From contig NC_064756.1 in NCBI RefSeq assembly GCF_011397635.1, positions 20,204,907 to 20,268,906 of the forward strand: a stretch of 64,000 nucleotides of DNA. The letters are read 5' to 3'. The notes under the pieces were generated by a model. That model ran no database searches. It was not told where the DNA came from and saw nothing but the letters and a program-made list of their open reading frames with translations. The translations under genes and the position numbers were made by a program. This stretch comes from Epinephelus fuscoguttatus. Lineage: Eukaryota; Chordata; Actinopteri; Perciformes; Serranidae. Below, one piece after another: positions 14,301-29,200 of this stretch (position 1 is its first letter; every line of letters starts with the position of its first letter).

Positions 14301-17300
14301 GCTATTTGAGGATCCGTGCTGTTTCCAATCACATCTGCTCTTCCTGGTCTTCTTCTAATCCAAAGCAGTGTTCTCGAAGGCTCTCGAACATTCACTCCAC
14401 TGTGCTACTTACATGGATATTAGTCGTGTAACATTTCATCATCATTTTTACTCCAACTAGTGTCAGGGAATACTGAAATGCACAAGTTGCTCTTACACCC
14501 ACTGATGAGGACTGACACAATCCTGTAACAGCCTGGGGAAGTAAACAATTTCTCAACTGCCTTCTGTTATTTCCAAATTTGCAACAATCAGCCTATGAGA
14601 CGTGTGACAGTTAATTATTAATCATCAGTTACATTTCCTCTGGTCTGAAAGAGGTAAATTAGTTGAGGAGGAATAGAGGAAATCCCCAGAAAAGGCTTTA
14701 GTTTTTCAGATTTTCCTTCCAGACTAAAGCACAACAACATTCTTTGGTAACTTTTGGTTGATGTTTGGACCCCCTCCCCAAACCGAAAACAGACAGTGTT
14801 TGCCTTATCACGTGTATCTACTTTTATCATGGGATAACAGTCTTTGCTACACATAAATAAAAAATTTTTTGGTGATTGACGTTCTTATTTTAATAATGAC
14901 AGACACATACTCTACATACCTTTTTGAATTCCAATTTCCTCTTCAGTTCTCTCCTATAAGTCATGTGTGTTTAAGTTTATCCATTTTTAAAAAATGGACA
15001 AAGATATTGACAAAATCTTTTCTTCAGTGTGTGCAATAACCGCATTTTTACGCATTTTTTCTGTTCCCATTGTGAAAAGTTGTGGATGGTACCAATGGAA
15101 CTGTTGCGTACAGTCCCTATTTTTGGTCCCCCCTCTGTTGGGGTACCTAGCACACAGATCTGGTAATAAAAGGTGGAGCTGTGAACACTGCAGTCTGTTG
15201 ATTGGTCAATAGAGGACGGTCGCTGTGCTCAGGACTGAGTTGTGGCTGGTTTTGAGGCTCATGTAACCACTGTTCATACTGCGGAGAGTCTGATGATCAT
15301 TTCTAGAGAGGCAGACGCTGTCCCTTTAAGAGAAGCCTACGCTTTTTAGTATTTTCGATTTTGGGGAGGAGCCAATCATCAACCAAATAAACTGATTTTG
15401 CAGTGTATTACTTTTATACAACCATCCATTTCCAAAACTAGACATGTTAAAGTTATGAAAAGACATGGCTGGGCTTTGCTCTCTCTTGAGTAGGGGTATC
15501 TCAGCTTTTAGGGGCCTCAGTTCCTCTTCTAAATGTATTGCACAAATCCGTCAGTGTTTGCAGCAGTAACATGTTGCTTCACCTGGCTGAGGAACTTCCT
15601 CCGATCAGTTTACAGAGTGCAAAAGTTTTCATCTAAAGTTTTGGTTGATCATCTCCGAGGACGTTCATATTGTTTTATGAAGCCATTTAACTGTCTGATT
15701 AATGTCATTGTTGCCAACTTTGTGGCACTTAAACAAGTTCCCAGCGAGGATATTTCTGCATGGTGTTCAGATCATTGTTGCGTCTATCAATAAACGAGTC
15801 CTTGTTAAAAATCTTAGCCCCATCATGAAGCTGCCACCATGCTCCATTGGAGAGAAGATGTTGTAAGCCTTGTAAGGCTTTTTTATTCTTAAAAAGAGGG
15901 TTTTAATCTCCACCCACTTCCTCCTGTTCATGGGTGGTGTACACTATATTGTCAAAGGTTTACTGAAACAACAGCACATGTATCTGTGCATTTGTATCTG
16001 TGTAACTTGGCAACCTTCTTAGGTGCTCGCACACTCATATTTGCTATGTTCAACCTCAGTCACATTTTTCGTCTTGCAGTTCATCTTGTACCAGCCGCAG
16101 ATAGGAATGGAACTTGTCTCAGTTTACAGGCATGAAAATAGATATTTGCAGGAGGAGCATGAAGCTGTCTCACGTAGCCAACAGGGATTGTCACTTTTGG
16201 CAGCAGGAACATACTGTATATGGTTGTTGGCTACGTTTTCACTGCTGTGACACCACATGTCACTGAAATGCCACAGCTGCCACAGGTACATCTGTAACTC
16301 TGCAGAACCTGATTATCCTGTACGCCTGCATCTGTATCACTCACCTTTTCCTTGTTCCTGGCTACTCCTTCCACTAAATGCTGGTTGTCTAAAGAGGTGG
16401 ACCAGCAGCCTAATGTGACAGCAGTAGAGTCAAATACAAAGAGGGGCCAGATTTGTAATCCTTAAAGCCTCAGTTGGTTTGAAGTCTGTAATGTTGCTGA
16501 GGTGGCCCTGTTGTTTCAAACATATCCAAAGCTGAGCAGGTCTTTTTCCTGATGGTTGTTCTTGCTCCAGTCTTTAATCTTGCATTGACAAGAGCGATAC
16601 TAAGCATGTTGTTGAGTGATAATGTCAAATAGAAGTCTAAAGCATGGTTTGTGATTCATGACGGCCTATTATAAACATTGTAGGTTAAAAAAAATACTAA
16701 TAATACTAAGCCAGAGGAGGGGGGTAATATTTTGTGACAAAAATAAGAATTTCCAAGATTAATGTTGTTCATTAACAAGAAAAATACTCAGATATTCACT
16801 GAAATTACGTCACAAATTTACGAGAAAAAAAAATCTGATATTCTAGATTTACGCCATTAATTTATAAGGAAAAAACTTGGTTATTCTCTGAGGTTAAAGT
16901 GGTAAATTTAAGAGGCAAACCAGAAATGCGCTTAAAATAAAAAGAAATTGAAAATCCCTGAGATTAAGATCACAAATTTATGAGGAAAAAAACTTGTCTG
17001 AGATCAAAGTGTAAATTTATAAGAAAAAATCAAAAACTTCCGAGAGTTAAGTTGCAGATATACAAGAAAAAAATCAAAATTCTCTGAGATTTACGTCATA
17101 AATTTACAAGAAAATAATCAGATATTCTCTTCGATTAAAGTTACAAATAAAAAAAAAATAAAATTATTTATTATCTGAGATCAAAGTCATCAATTTATGA
17201 GAAGAAATTTAGGAATTCTCTGAAACAAAGGTCACAAATTAATGAGAAAAAAAGGTGGAAATTCCCGGAGATTTAAGTTGTAAATTGACAGGAAAAAAGC

Positions 17301-20235
17301 TTGGATATTCTCAGAGATTAAATTGGTCAATTTACAAAAAAATCAGAAACTCGCTGAAGTAAAGTTGTAAATTTACAAGAAAAAACCCAAAACTTCTCTG
17401 AGATTTAAATCAAATTTGCAAGAAATCCTCAGGAAATTCCTGAGGCACGAATTTACAAAGGATGAAAACAGAAAATAGTGTTTTTGGTTTTGTTTTGTTT
17501 TTGGGTTTTGTTTTGTTTTGTTTTGTTTGGTCAAGGAACCACATCACTTCACTTGCAAGGTTAGATGGACCTCACCACACCACAGACACTATCAGTGGAA
17601 TCCCATCAAACACTGAAATATTTAATGACTGTTGTTTAAATGTCCAATGAGGACGTCACATTATGGTTCAAAAATAGTTCCAAAATTAAAGTTGTGCCAA
17701 CATCCAGGATGTCACCTGGCTATCAGTTGGCTATCAGATGGATGTCCTTCCTGAATATCAAATTAACAATGATATGTAGCTTTAACAGAAATGGGCAAAT
17801 CAGCTATTCTGATATTCCTAAATACTGAAATCAATAAGTCAACAAAGTCTGATACTAATAAGCCAAAGCTGACTCACATAGAATATGAACCCCTACCCTG
17901 GTCTCTTGGGAGAAAGTCCTGTGCTTAATCCATTCATTCACAACAACTTTGTGGGCTTTGTTTGTCATTATACACTGCTTCCCAGAAAATTTATGACTTA
18001 ATAATCTCAGAGAATATCCAGAGGGTTACGCGTTGATAGATAATGAATAAAGTAGATGAATAGAATCCCAAATGTCCCTGCTTTTATCATCATGTAGTGA
18101 TAGCAGTAGTAATAAACCCTCATGTCGTCTTCATTGCTTAAAACATCCAAGGCCTCTTGATACTTCATAGCCACAGCTGATGGAGTATGTACAGTATGTT
18201 TTTGTTTTTCCCTGCCAGCCCACATATATATTTCCAGCCATCCATAATCTGTGGGCTCTGCCACTCCTCCTCTTTGACCCACACTTTGGTGTGACAAACC
18301 ACATGGAGCGAGGGTTGCTGTTTAAAATCTCCAGTGTCAACATCATGTTTGCAAACCATGAAGTGCTGGAAGTTTTTGCAGAACGTACAGTCAGCTGAGT
18401 GAGCGACTGTTCCAGACAACAACATCATTTTTCACTTTTTTTGGCGGGGAAAAATTCGTGATGTATCCATGTACAGTACAGGCCAAAAGTTTGGACACAC
18501 CTTCTCATTCAATGCGTTTTCTTTATTTTCATGACTATTTACATTGTAGATTCTCACTGAAGGCAGTAAAACTATGAATGAACACATGTGGAGTTATGTA
18601 CTTAACAAAAAAAGGTGAAATAACTGAAAACATGTTTTATATTCTAGTTTCTTCAAAATAGCCACCCTTTGCTCTGATTACTGCTTTGCACACTCTTGGC
18701 ATTCTCTCGATGAGCTTCAAGAGGTAGTCACCTGAAATGGTTTTCCAACAGTCTTGAAGGAGTTCCCAGAGGTGTTTAGCACTTGTTGGCCCCTTTGCCT
18801 TCACTCTGCGGTCCAGCTCACCCCAAACCATCTCGATTGGGTTCAGGTCCGGTGACTGTGGAGGCCAGGTCATCTGCCGCAGCACTCCATCACTCTCCTT
18901 CTTGGTCAAATAGCCCTTACACAGCCTGGAGGTGTGTTTGGGGTCATTGTCCTGTTGAAAAATAAATGATCGTCCAACAAAACGCAAACCGGATGGGATG
19001 GCATGTCGCTGCAGGATGCTGTGGTAGCCATGCTGGTTCAGTGTGCCTTCAATTTTGAATAAATCCCAACAGTGTCACCAGCAAAACACCCCCACACCAT
19101 CACACCTCCTCCTCCATGCTTCACAGTGGGAACCAGGCATGTGGAATCCATCCGTTCACCTTTTCTCTCACAAAGACACCGGTTGGAACCAAAGATCTCA
19201 AATTTGGACTCATCAGACCAAAGCACAGATTTCCACTGGTCTAATGTCCATTCCTTGTGTTTCTTGGCCCAAACAAATCTCTTCTGCTTGTTGCCTCTCC
19301 TTAGCAGTGGTTTCCTAGCAGCTATTTGACCATGAAGGCCTGATTCGCGCAGTCTCCTCTTAACAGTTGTTCTAGAGATGGGTCTGCTGCTAGAACTCTG
19401 TGTGGCATTCATCTGGTCTCTGATCTGAGCTGCTGTTAACTTGCGATTTCTGAGGCTGCTGACTCGGATGAACTTATCCTCAGAAGCAGAGGTGACTCTT
19501 GGTCTTCCTTTCCTGGGTCGGTCCTCATGTGTGCCAGTTTCATGTAGCGCTTGATGGTTTTTATGCGACTCCACTTGGGGACACATTTAAAGTTTTTGCA
19601 ATTTTCCGGACTGACTGACCTTCATTTCTTAAAGTAATGATGGCCACTCGTTTTTCTTTAGTTAGCTGATTGGTTCTTGCCATAATATGAATTTTAACAG
19701 TTGTCCAATAGGGCTGTTGGCTGTGTATTAACCTGACTTCTGCACAACATAACTGATGGTCCCAACCCCATTGATAAAGCAAGAAATTCCACTAATAAAC
19801 CCTGATAAGGCACACCTGTGAAGTGGAAACCATTTCAGGTGACTACCTCTTGAAGCTCATGGAGAGAATGCCAAGAGTGTGCAAAGCAGTAATCAGAGCA
19901 AAGGGTGGCTATTTTGAAGAAACTATAATATAAAACATGTTTTCAGTTATTTCACCTTTTTTTGTTAAGTACATAACTCCACATGTGTTCATTCATAGTT
20001 TTGATGCCTTCAGTGAGAATCTACAATGTAAATAGTCATGAAAATAAAGAAAACGCATTGAATGAGAAGGTGTGTCCAAACTTTTGGCCTGTACTGTATA
20101 TGCGTCCCAGCAGTCTCTTGTTTTTGGCGGGGAACCCCAGGAGATCCCCCCTGTTCTGAGTATATCCTGACAGGAGGACAGACATCTGGTCTCCACATGA
20201 ACCTCAGGCTCTCAGGAGAAAGACAGACACACACA

Positions 20236-20291
<56 letters not shown>

Positions 20292-23200
20292 CAGCTAACC
20301 CCCTGCTTCCTCAGAGGGCTTCTGCAAATGTGTGCACCCCCTCAAAACATTTCTGTGCTGCAGCTCCACTCTATATATCACACACGCTGCCTTGTTCTCA
20401 AACCCTCCCCACCATCATAGACCGCCAAACATCTCCCCCATCCCCCCTCGTCCACCTACTCTCTGCAGATTGTTCCGCCCCCTCACATCGCTACAAACCA
20501 ATGAGAGCCTCCGTGCTGTGGTAGTATTATATCTCTTTTTGTGTTTTTTTCCCTCTCATGTCTGACATTGAGGAATTTCCTTGTCCTTTGATTTTGTGTG
20601 AGAAACATCGAATGCAAGGGCAACAAAGAAAACATAATCCACTGATTGATGGGCGCAGCATCTTGCCTCTTTATAAACCACAGAAATGCTGCTGTGAGGC
20701 ACTGAGAAGAAGTCGCTGTGGGCAATAAGGAGCCTGAGAATTGTGGTCAACTTTTAGGATGTGTATTTATGTCTATTTATGTCGAGTAGATATTTGATGT
20801 CATGATGTTACAACACAGCGGCAAAGTATAACTGAGATCAAGACTCATTTCCATGCATAGTTCAGACTGAGAAAGCTTGCATAATGCATGCCCATTCAAA
20901 CTGCACATTTGTAGCAGACTACTAGAAATATCTCTCAGGGCCCAAACGCACTGGAAGTGGTAATTGGTGCACCTTATTTGACGTGTGTCAGTGGATGCTT
21001 TTATGGTGCAGACTTAAGATTCCAACATCAGAGAACCAGCAGTATATTGGGAAAAAGGTCACTATTTATATGTAGACAGGCACAAGTTTGTAAGGGGCCA
21101 GCCGCCTTGTTTCATATTTTATTTCTTCTTCTCCTAGGTGGGTGAAAGTCGCATAAAGCACAGCTAATAATAACTCTATCCTAGGTTCATTAATTGCTGT
21201 TGTCAGGTGAAATTTTATGCCCAGTAGACTCTAAACGTGCATGAAACATAGATAATACGGGATGGACATGTAAAGAAATAGGAGGTACATTGTGTGACTA
21301 GTGGATCTTTTTTTAACTGATGTTATTGGGTAGGAAAACAGTTGCGAGCATGTGTGGAAAAACAGACTTGCAATATGTTTGGTGTTCATCACATCTCAGT
21401 GCTTTTCAAGGCTAAGGATTGCCAGATTTATCATGCAAGTGCCATCCATCCTGAGCAGCACAGGTCGGTGTGAATGAGCCTTATATTACACTGTCTTCAG
21501 CCTACAGTCAGACCGCAGTAAAAGAGCAGTCTTGTTACACACTGGCACACACGTGCCATGCTTTCCAAAGAGCCTGGAAAGGCAGAGTGCCCCAAAAAGG
21601 AGGTGACATTTGTTTGCAGTTGGCATAACGACCAGGAATGCTGTTTGTAGAGGCATCCGTCCCTCAGCAGGTTTTGCAAAAAAAAAAAAAACAACAACAC
21701 AGGGAGTTGACACTCCGTGAGCTATTTGTCACTGCCGAAAAAGCAAGGTGGGGCAAAGTAGGAGCTGTGCATTTGTTCTCCCTGAGTGACACACCTAATG
21801 GCCCCGAACCACAGCACAGAAGAGGTCCAAAGCAAACTTGGCTGAGATTCAGCTGCAGTGAGAATACCACAGTACTTGCGTATGATTCCAAAAGCAGCAT
21901 AGGCGGGTGTGCAAGCATGTAAGAGTACTGTACAGCGTAGGAACAACCTCACATTGAACATCTGTAGTAAGTGGAACTAAAATGATGTTTCACACCCAAT
22001 GAGATTGTCAGAGGTTTCCAGAATTCCTGGATCTGATAGTCCTGTGAATTCGTAACCAATATTTTGTATACTGTTATCTATAGCTGCCCAAAAGATTGAT
22101 ACAGCTCTCAGATACAAATCTGCTGATTAGCTTAGCACAAAGGGGAAAAGAAAGCCTCTAAGTGTATATCCCAAAATGCCAAACTACTCCTTTTAAGAAG
22201 ATCCATTTGATACTTAACTTTGGATATGATTGTGCCATTTTCCATTTCGTAAGAAGTGTGTATTCTTTGCACTCAAAGATAAACGAACGTTGCAGAATCA
22301 GGTCTCGGTGCTGATAGTTTTGCAACCCATGAACAATCGGGAATATCACCAGATCTCAAGAGCTTCCTGGTGCTTCCTTTGTCTTAATGAGCATTAAGAG
22401 CATTGTAAGTCTTTCCCTTAGCAGCTCTGAGAAGTGAGGTAATGGCTGAGACATACAGTACACTCAAGGCTGTGCAATCCTCCGCTCCTCCCTTCACATG
22501 CAGTGACTGAATATTGCAAGTGACCGTGATTCACCACCTGTTAACCGTCAGAGAGCCTCACCCTGATATCTCATGTGAAGATGAGGTGGGATACTCTCAG
22601 CTTGTGTTTGAAATGCCACACATGTAGCTATGAATGAATACACACACAAGGGTAATTGATTATATCTGCCCTAAATAGCTGTGTTTGGCCACATCTGGTG
22701 ACTTTCTGACGAGATGTTTGTGGCAGCGAGGCACTGAAGTGGCCTGCTGTGCTGTCAGCTGACAGGAGTTAACACAGGTCGCATGATAATAATTAGGACC
22801 GCTATCCATCAGTCCTCGTGTGTGTGTGTGCGAGCGTGGGTGTGTGTGGGTGTGTTGAACTTTGAACTCTGTGTGTGTAATCATTACCGTCTCATGTTTC
22901 CAGGCTGCACATCTTTCCCCTCCATTTCCTCTCGCAGACTTGGAGCTTTCGTTAGGCCCTCCCACCTGCTCATCACCCCACAGCTGGTCTGCCTATCACC
23001 ACATGACTAACAGCTCTCTGTTGAGCTTCCTATTAGTTTCCTCTCCATCAGCTTCGCCTGGCCATTTCCTATCACTTTATGACCCTTATTAAGGAAGCAC
23101 TCCCTGTTCAGTGTTGTATGTTAGGAAATATAGCAGTGTTGTGGTGTGCTCGTATCTTAGGAGGACAGAGAGTAATGCATATGTAAAATAAATTTATATT

Positions 23201-26200
23201 CAGCATCACTGTATGCGCACTGAAATGCAAAGATTCAGCCACTGTTTGTCTACGTCCCAGATACTCACAGGTGCATCTACGAAGCACATAGTTCCACTTG
23301 TGGTATGTGGTAGGGCCACCAAGTAGTAGTCTCTTCATTCTCTGTAACCCTACTATTTCTGCACAGCTGTAGATAAAGATCAGGCTACACTACTGTTATT
23401 AACATTATACTATTTGTAGAATTTGAACCAGTGGCGGCTGCATGGGATTGTTTCTGGCTCGTATGATCCGAACATTTCCAATTACTTCAGAGCTTCCAAA
23501 AATCAAAATGAATTCAAGAAAGATTCACCAACATTCACGACGTGTTTTTATCTAACAAAATATTCTGCTTCAGTCCATATTTGTTAGCGTTTAGCCATTT
23601 AAAAACATTTTCACTGGGGTCAAAAAGCTGTTAACTCTACTGCTTGCTGCGCACACATGCACCTGTATTGACGAGGAAGTCTAGCAGCAGTCTAACAACC
23701 CCATAAATTACATTTATTTCATTAAGTAGAGCTCACATTCACACCTACGGCCAATGTAGAGTCACCAGTTAAACTAGTCTGCATGTCTTTGGACTGTGGG
23801 AGGAAGCCGGAGTACCTGGAGAAAACCCACACTGACATGGGGAGAACATGCAAACTCTGCACAGAAGGGCTCCCCCACCCTGGGGTTTTAACCAGGAACC
23901 CTCTTGCTGTCAGGCAACAATGCTAACCACTGCATTACTGTGCCACCTAAATTTGCCATAGGTGTGAATTTGAGGGTGAAGGGTTGTCTGTCTCCCTTCT
24001 GGAAGTGCTCCGGGCTTTGAAGCCAGGTTTTTTAGTTTTTTAGTTAGTTTAGCCAAATTACAATTATCCAGTGATGCTTTGGGGCCCAAAAAAGACTTCT
24101 CCCCATAGGCTTACATTGCAAAAAGACATCTATTTCATTGGATATATTTTTCGCAGTGTCACAATCCCAGTGAAATGACTTGTTTCACAATCAGTATTTG
24201 GTCCATTTAGTCTGATAACATTTGGAGAGTCGCACGATTGAACCATTTGAACCAGAAGTGGCCAGCTTAGAGGGCACAAGTCTCCAGTGTGCCTGTCCTG
24301 GTAATTTTATACATGTGTCAGCCCTGTGATAGTCTGGCGACCTGTCAAGGGTGTACCCTGCCTCTCGCCCAGTGTCAGCTGCGATAGGCTCCAGCCCCTC
24401 GCGACCCCCAACAGGATAAGCAGTTACAGAAAATGAATGAATTAAAGAGAGCTGATTTAATTTTCTTTTAAAAAGGCAAATTTATTTCATCTGATAAATC
24501 ACTTTATTCAAATTGAAAATTTTGTTCAAGGATTTTTTTATAGGGTGATTATGTCATAAAATATGATGACAGACATGCAAAGTTTCATTGTAAAATCTCA
24601 ATAGAAGCTTCAAATGTTGAAAAGAAAAGTCATTTGATCATTGCCACTATGAGGTATGTATGCTTGCTATAGTTAGTTGTAGTAAGGCCTGACTGCCTCT
24701 TTTCTTGCCCAAAAGAGCATCTTTGTCCATGTGACGAACTTCAGCCAGAAAGTTGCTCAGTGATGCTCTAGTGTTGGTTTCACCTTCATCCCCTTGTGTT
24801 GCAATCACGCTACATTACTAATGTGCAGACAGGCCGGGCAGATGGAGAGTGGGCCAACATTTCTTTAGGCTGACTTCATGAACAATGAAGTTTTTGCGAC
24901 ATAATTTCTTAGAGTTTTTTTTTTTTTTTTTGGTCATGACATCTGTATTTTAGGACTTTATTTCCCATACTGGCTTCATATGCAGGCTGCAGGTTGACAG
25001 CACTGACACCTTTTTATTCCAGTTCAAGCTCTGGTGAAAACCTGAACACTAAACTTTGGTGGAATGTGACGACGGACACTCTTTTCCATGTGTCAGACTG
25101 CTGATGGTGTCATATCTTAAATGTTTGTGGTTTGCTTTTTCTAATGCTTGAATTACTCCCGAAAAACTGCTACTGACTTTGTCTGCGGTGGTTTTGCTCT
25201 TCATGCGCTTTCTAACACACACAGTCACGAGGTGAAGTAGGTAATATCTTTGGAATACATTTAATCAACAAATATGGGTGTGAATGTGGTTTTATGAGCT
25301 TCTACAGTCTGTCCTGCTTTGGTTCAGGTATTGAAAATACTGCTTTCTCAAACAGGTGTGAATCTGTGTTAGTGTTTGTGGTGAGACCGGTTGCTCGCTG
25401 TTGAAGCCCTCCTGTTTTGGGGCGGACTGGGCTGTAGCCACCACACCTGTTGATACACCCTCCGCACTCAGACTCAAGAGAGGCAGCATGTTTTTAGACT
25501 AAAGGCTGGTATAGACTGTGAACCTCCCAGTTCAATGACCTCCCTCGCCTCTTCATTCAACACTCACTCTGTATGTACTGGTACCAAACCTGATATTCTC
25601 CTTTAACTGTGCCAGCAAGTTTTCAGCTGGAGGCAGGGAATCTGGTATGACATAATGTCCTATAATAACCTTTTGGTGCCTGCTTTGACTATTGTAAGAA
25701 AACTCCGCCCGTCTTCCCCTCTTGTCACACACCTTTAATTTTAAGTAAGCAACACTATTAAGACAAGTTCACGCATAGGATGTGAATGTCTGATGCATTA
25801 GTAGTGTAAGGCGTGTGTGTGAAACCAAAACCTGAAAATGTTTAGCCTTGGGGTGACAGAGGAAGACTGAGAGAGCTGGCTGGTCTGGTAGAGGCCCAAC
25901 AGGTGCTACGACATCAGGCTAATGACCCTCAGCTTTGACAGGAGACGCCTGAAAATCCTGTAGGCGTAGAGGAAGTGACATCACACCACATACTGTAATG
26001 GTGAGGCCAGCCATTAGGAAATATGGGCAGGGGGACAACATTTTCCAAATTGACCCCCCACTGTCTGATGGACTGAACCACTTCCTGCGGGAGGTGGGAG
26101 CATCAGATGTTGAAAAAAACATTTCGCATTTCTTTTTCATGTAAATTCATATAACTTATTTTCTCAGTGATTTATGTCAGTGAGTAAATTGTTATTTGAT

Positions 26201-29200
26201 CTAATTGTAAGGTCAACCATAAACTTTTTCATGGCCCCTCCCTCCTTGGCTCTGAGCCGGGGTCATCTACCCTTTGACCCCTCCGACAGTTAATGATACT
26301 CACACATTCCGACCTCCCCACTAGCATTGCTTGTACTCCATCACATATTGTGGTTCATGTTTGAGAGGTTTATAGGGAACCAATCTAAATGCAGGTGTGT
26401 AATTATTCTACAGCCACTACTTTTACTTCATAATGTTAATTTAAAGCAAAAAAAAAAAGTCTATTTCCACTTTAAACAAGTATATTAGAGGAAATATAAT
26501 CTGTGGGAATTGTCCTCCAAGGTTCAGTTCTCGGTCCCCTACTTTTCCTCCTGTACCTGTTCCCCCTTGGTCACATAATCTGCTGTCATGGTCTCCAGTT
26601 CCACTGCCTCGCCAGTGATATCCAGCTCCTCATCTCCACCAAGACAATCACCACTGCCACACTCTCAACCCTGACAAACTGTATAAATGAAATAAAATCC
26701 TGGCTTCAAAGCAACTTCCTCAAATTAAACTGCAACAAATCTGGAATTATCATCATTAGACCAGAGGCACTCATCAAATCCACCAATAACTTCACCCTCA
26801 ACATCAACGGCTCCTCAGTATCCCCCTCCCCTCACATCCGAAATCTTGGCATCATCTTCAATCTTCACCTCAAGAACATCGCCTGCGTCCGTCCATCCCT
26901 CTCCTCCTCATCTGCAGAGACCCTCATCCATGCCTTCGTCACCTCCCGTCTGGACTACTGCAACAGTCTACTCTATGGCTCATCTTCAAAACCCCTCAAT
27001 AAGCTCCAGTAAATCTAGAACTCTGCTGCTCAGCTACTCGCCCACTCTTGCACCCGTGATCACATCACCCCCGTTCTCCATAAGCTCCACTGGCTCCCCA
27101 TGCCCCAGAGAATCCACTTCAAAATCCTCCACCTAACATACAAAGTCCTCAATAAACAGGCCCCACCCTGCCTGTCTGAGCTCCTCCATCATCATTCTCC
27201 CACCTGCAAACTCGGCTCTGCTGATGCAAACTATGAGTCAAATTAAAAAGAGTAAAGACAACAAAGCTACATTATACTCTGAGTATTTTTTAAACTTTTT
27301 AAAAAGTAGACAAGATGCAGCTGTTTACCTTCGCCTGGTACCTTGACCTCGTTATCAGCCACGTTCCCTCTGAGGTGTTAATCTTTCTTTGCAACTCTGT
27401 TTGAGGTTAAACATAACGTTCTTTATCAGTTTCATCTCACCCTGGGTTTCCTTTCAGCTGGTCTTGTGCATACCCGGTGAGGAAGCAGCTCAGTGTTAAT
27501 CAGTACCTGTCATCGTGACACAAACTTTGTTATCTAACGAACTTTACCCCAGTTTTTGGTCCACCTGAGGTCAGAGTGTTTGTTTCCTTTGATGCTCACA
27601 GTCAGAGTTAAGGATGGGTTTCGCCATGTTTATACATGCTCATACCACCATTTACAGCACTTTGCACCCAGTGGTCTCCCCTGAAAGTGGGACGAGAAGG
27701 TCCCTCACCAGGGTGCAGAGAACGTCTAATTGAGCCCACAGGGAGAAAGCGCGGGAACAAACACCTACACTGCCTTGTTTTTCTGCCCTTTGTTTGGATT
27801 TTATCCAGGTGGCTATAAGCAGTTAGTTAATGTATATAGGTGCAGGTGGAAAACACCACCCAACTCACTGCCCGTAACAAGAGGTATGAGACTATCTCAG
27901 TTGAGTTGGAAAGGTTATTCTTTGAAACATCTCACCACAGCATTCTTAAGTGGCTGTTTTGCAGCTTTCGATTGTTTAAGATATTTTCCTCAGACAATGA
28001 AGTTTGCTCAGTCATCAAGAAGTTCAGATTTTCATTATTTTCCTTTTTTTCATCAATGTTAAATTAGATTGAAAGATCGTTGTTACCTTGGAAATAGATT
28101 GTTGGCAAAACTATTAACTGTTCTGGTGCCTTTAATCAAATCACTCCCTCAGATTTAAGAGCTAAACATTTTATTTCCTTCTTCAAAACTTCCGCGTTTC
28201 AGCCCTTTCAGTAATTTTTAAAATAAATAGACCTAATAATGTAATGAGGAATCTACTAAGATTGAATGTATTTGTGTTAACATCACGCCACTGTGGTTAA
28301 AGTCCTGCTGGCAGCCATGTGTGATGTGACAGGTGTCACACTCTAGTTGGCTGCTACGTGTGAAAGCAGAGCTTCAGCAGAGCTTTTCGAGACAAATCCA
28401 GCTAATGCTGAATCATTGCAATCATCTGATAGATCCAGGGGGCTCGATGGGGGGATTATTGTGATGCCCTCTCCGCTCGCAGTGCTGACAGCAGTAACAG
28501 GGTGTGGGAGTTGGACAGAGGCCTTTTCTGTTCTCACTGAGAGCAACCAGGGTTTTGGCTGCTGGGTGAAATGGGGTTGTTGTCCCCTGATGGTAACCTG
28601 GTGTGGTGAGATCAAGTGGTCACTGTCACCTCTTATGAAAGTGAATATTCCACCAATATTCCTGTTTACATGCAGCCGTGCGTACTCTGATTTACATGCC
28701 CTAAGATGGCATTTATCACGTCAAAATATGGAAAGTGGTTGTCCTGCTTGTGTCACTTTGTTTCCTAACATCATGATAGGATTAGAGTTTAGATAGAGTT
28801 TTCTATCGATGGCGAACTTGTTGGACCGAGCGAACACACCCTCCCTCTTTAATTCCTTCACCTTCTTGAAAAGGTTGGCGATATTTGCGTATATTCAAAA
28901 ACCTGTTGATAGCCAACTCTTTAGAAGTGTGTTTCTTCTTCTGGTCAGAAATGTGGGCTTTTTTTTGGGGGGGGGGGGGGGGGGGGGCATGTTATCCAAA
29001 TAGTTTGTGGACAACTTATCAATGACAATGTATACATGTCCAACAAATGCTCCTAAAACCCAAATAATACTGGCACCATACCCTAATCGAAAAATGCTAC
29101 ATTCAGAAAAAAATCCAAAAATTCAAACAGTGTCCCGCTTACATGACCCATAACAAATATAGAATATCATCATAATCGGGATAGTGGTTAAATATTGGTG

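Noticed and set aside
18637..19782. Tc1 copy 1 as a working transposase
   Set aside because: At least one premature stop and several frame-shifting indels break the frame.
28347..28796. 149-codon open frame on the plus strand in tlcd2 intron 3
   Set aside because: No recognisable domain, no clear splice signals or neighbouring exons, and an overlapping minus-strand frame of similar quality. A chance frame is more likely; transcript evidence would be needed.
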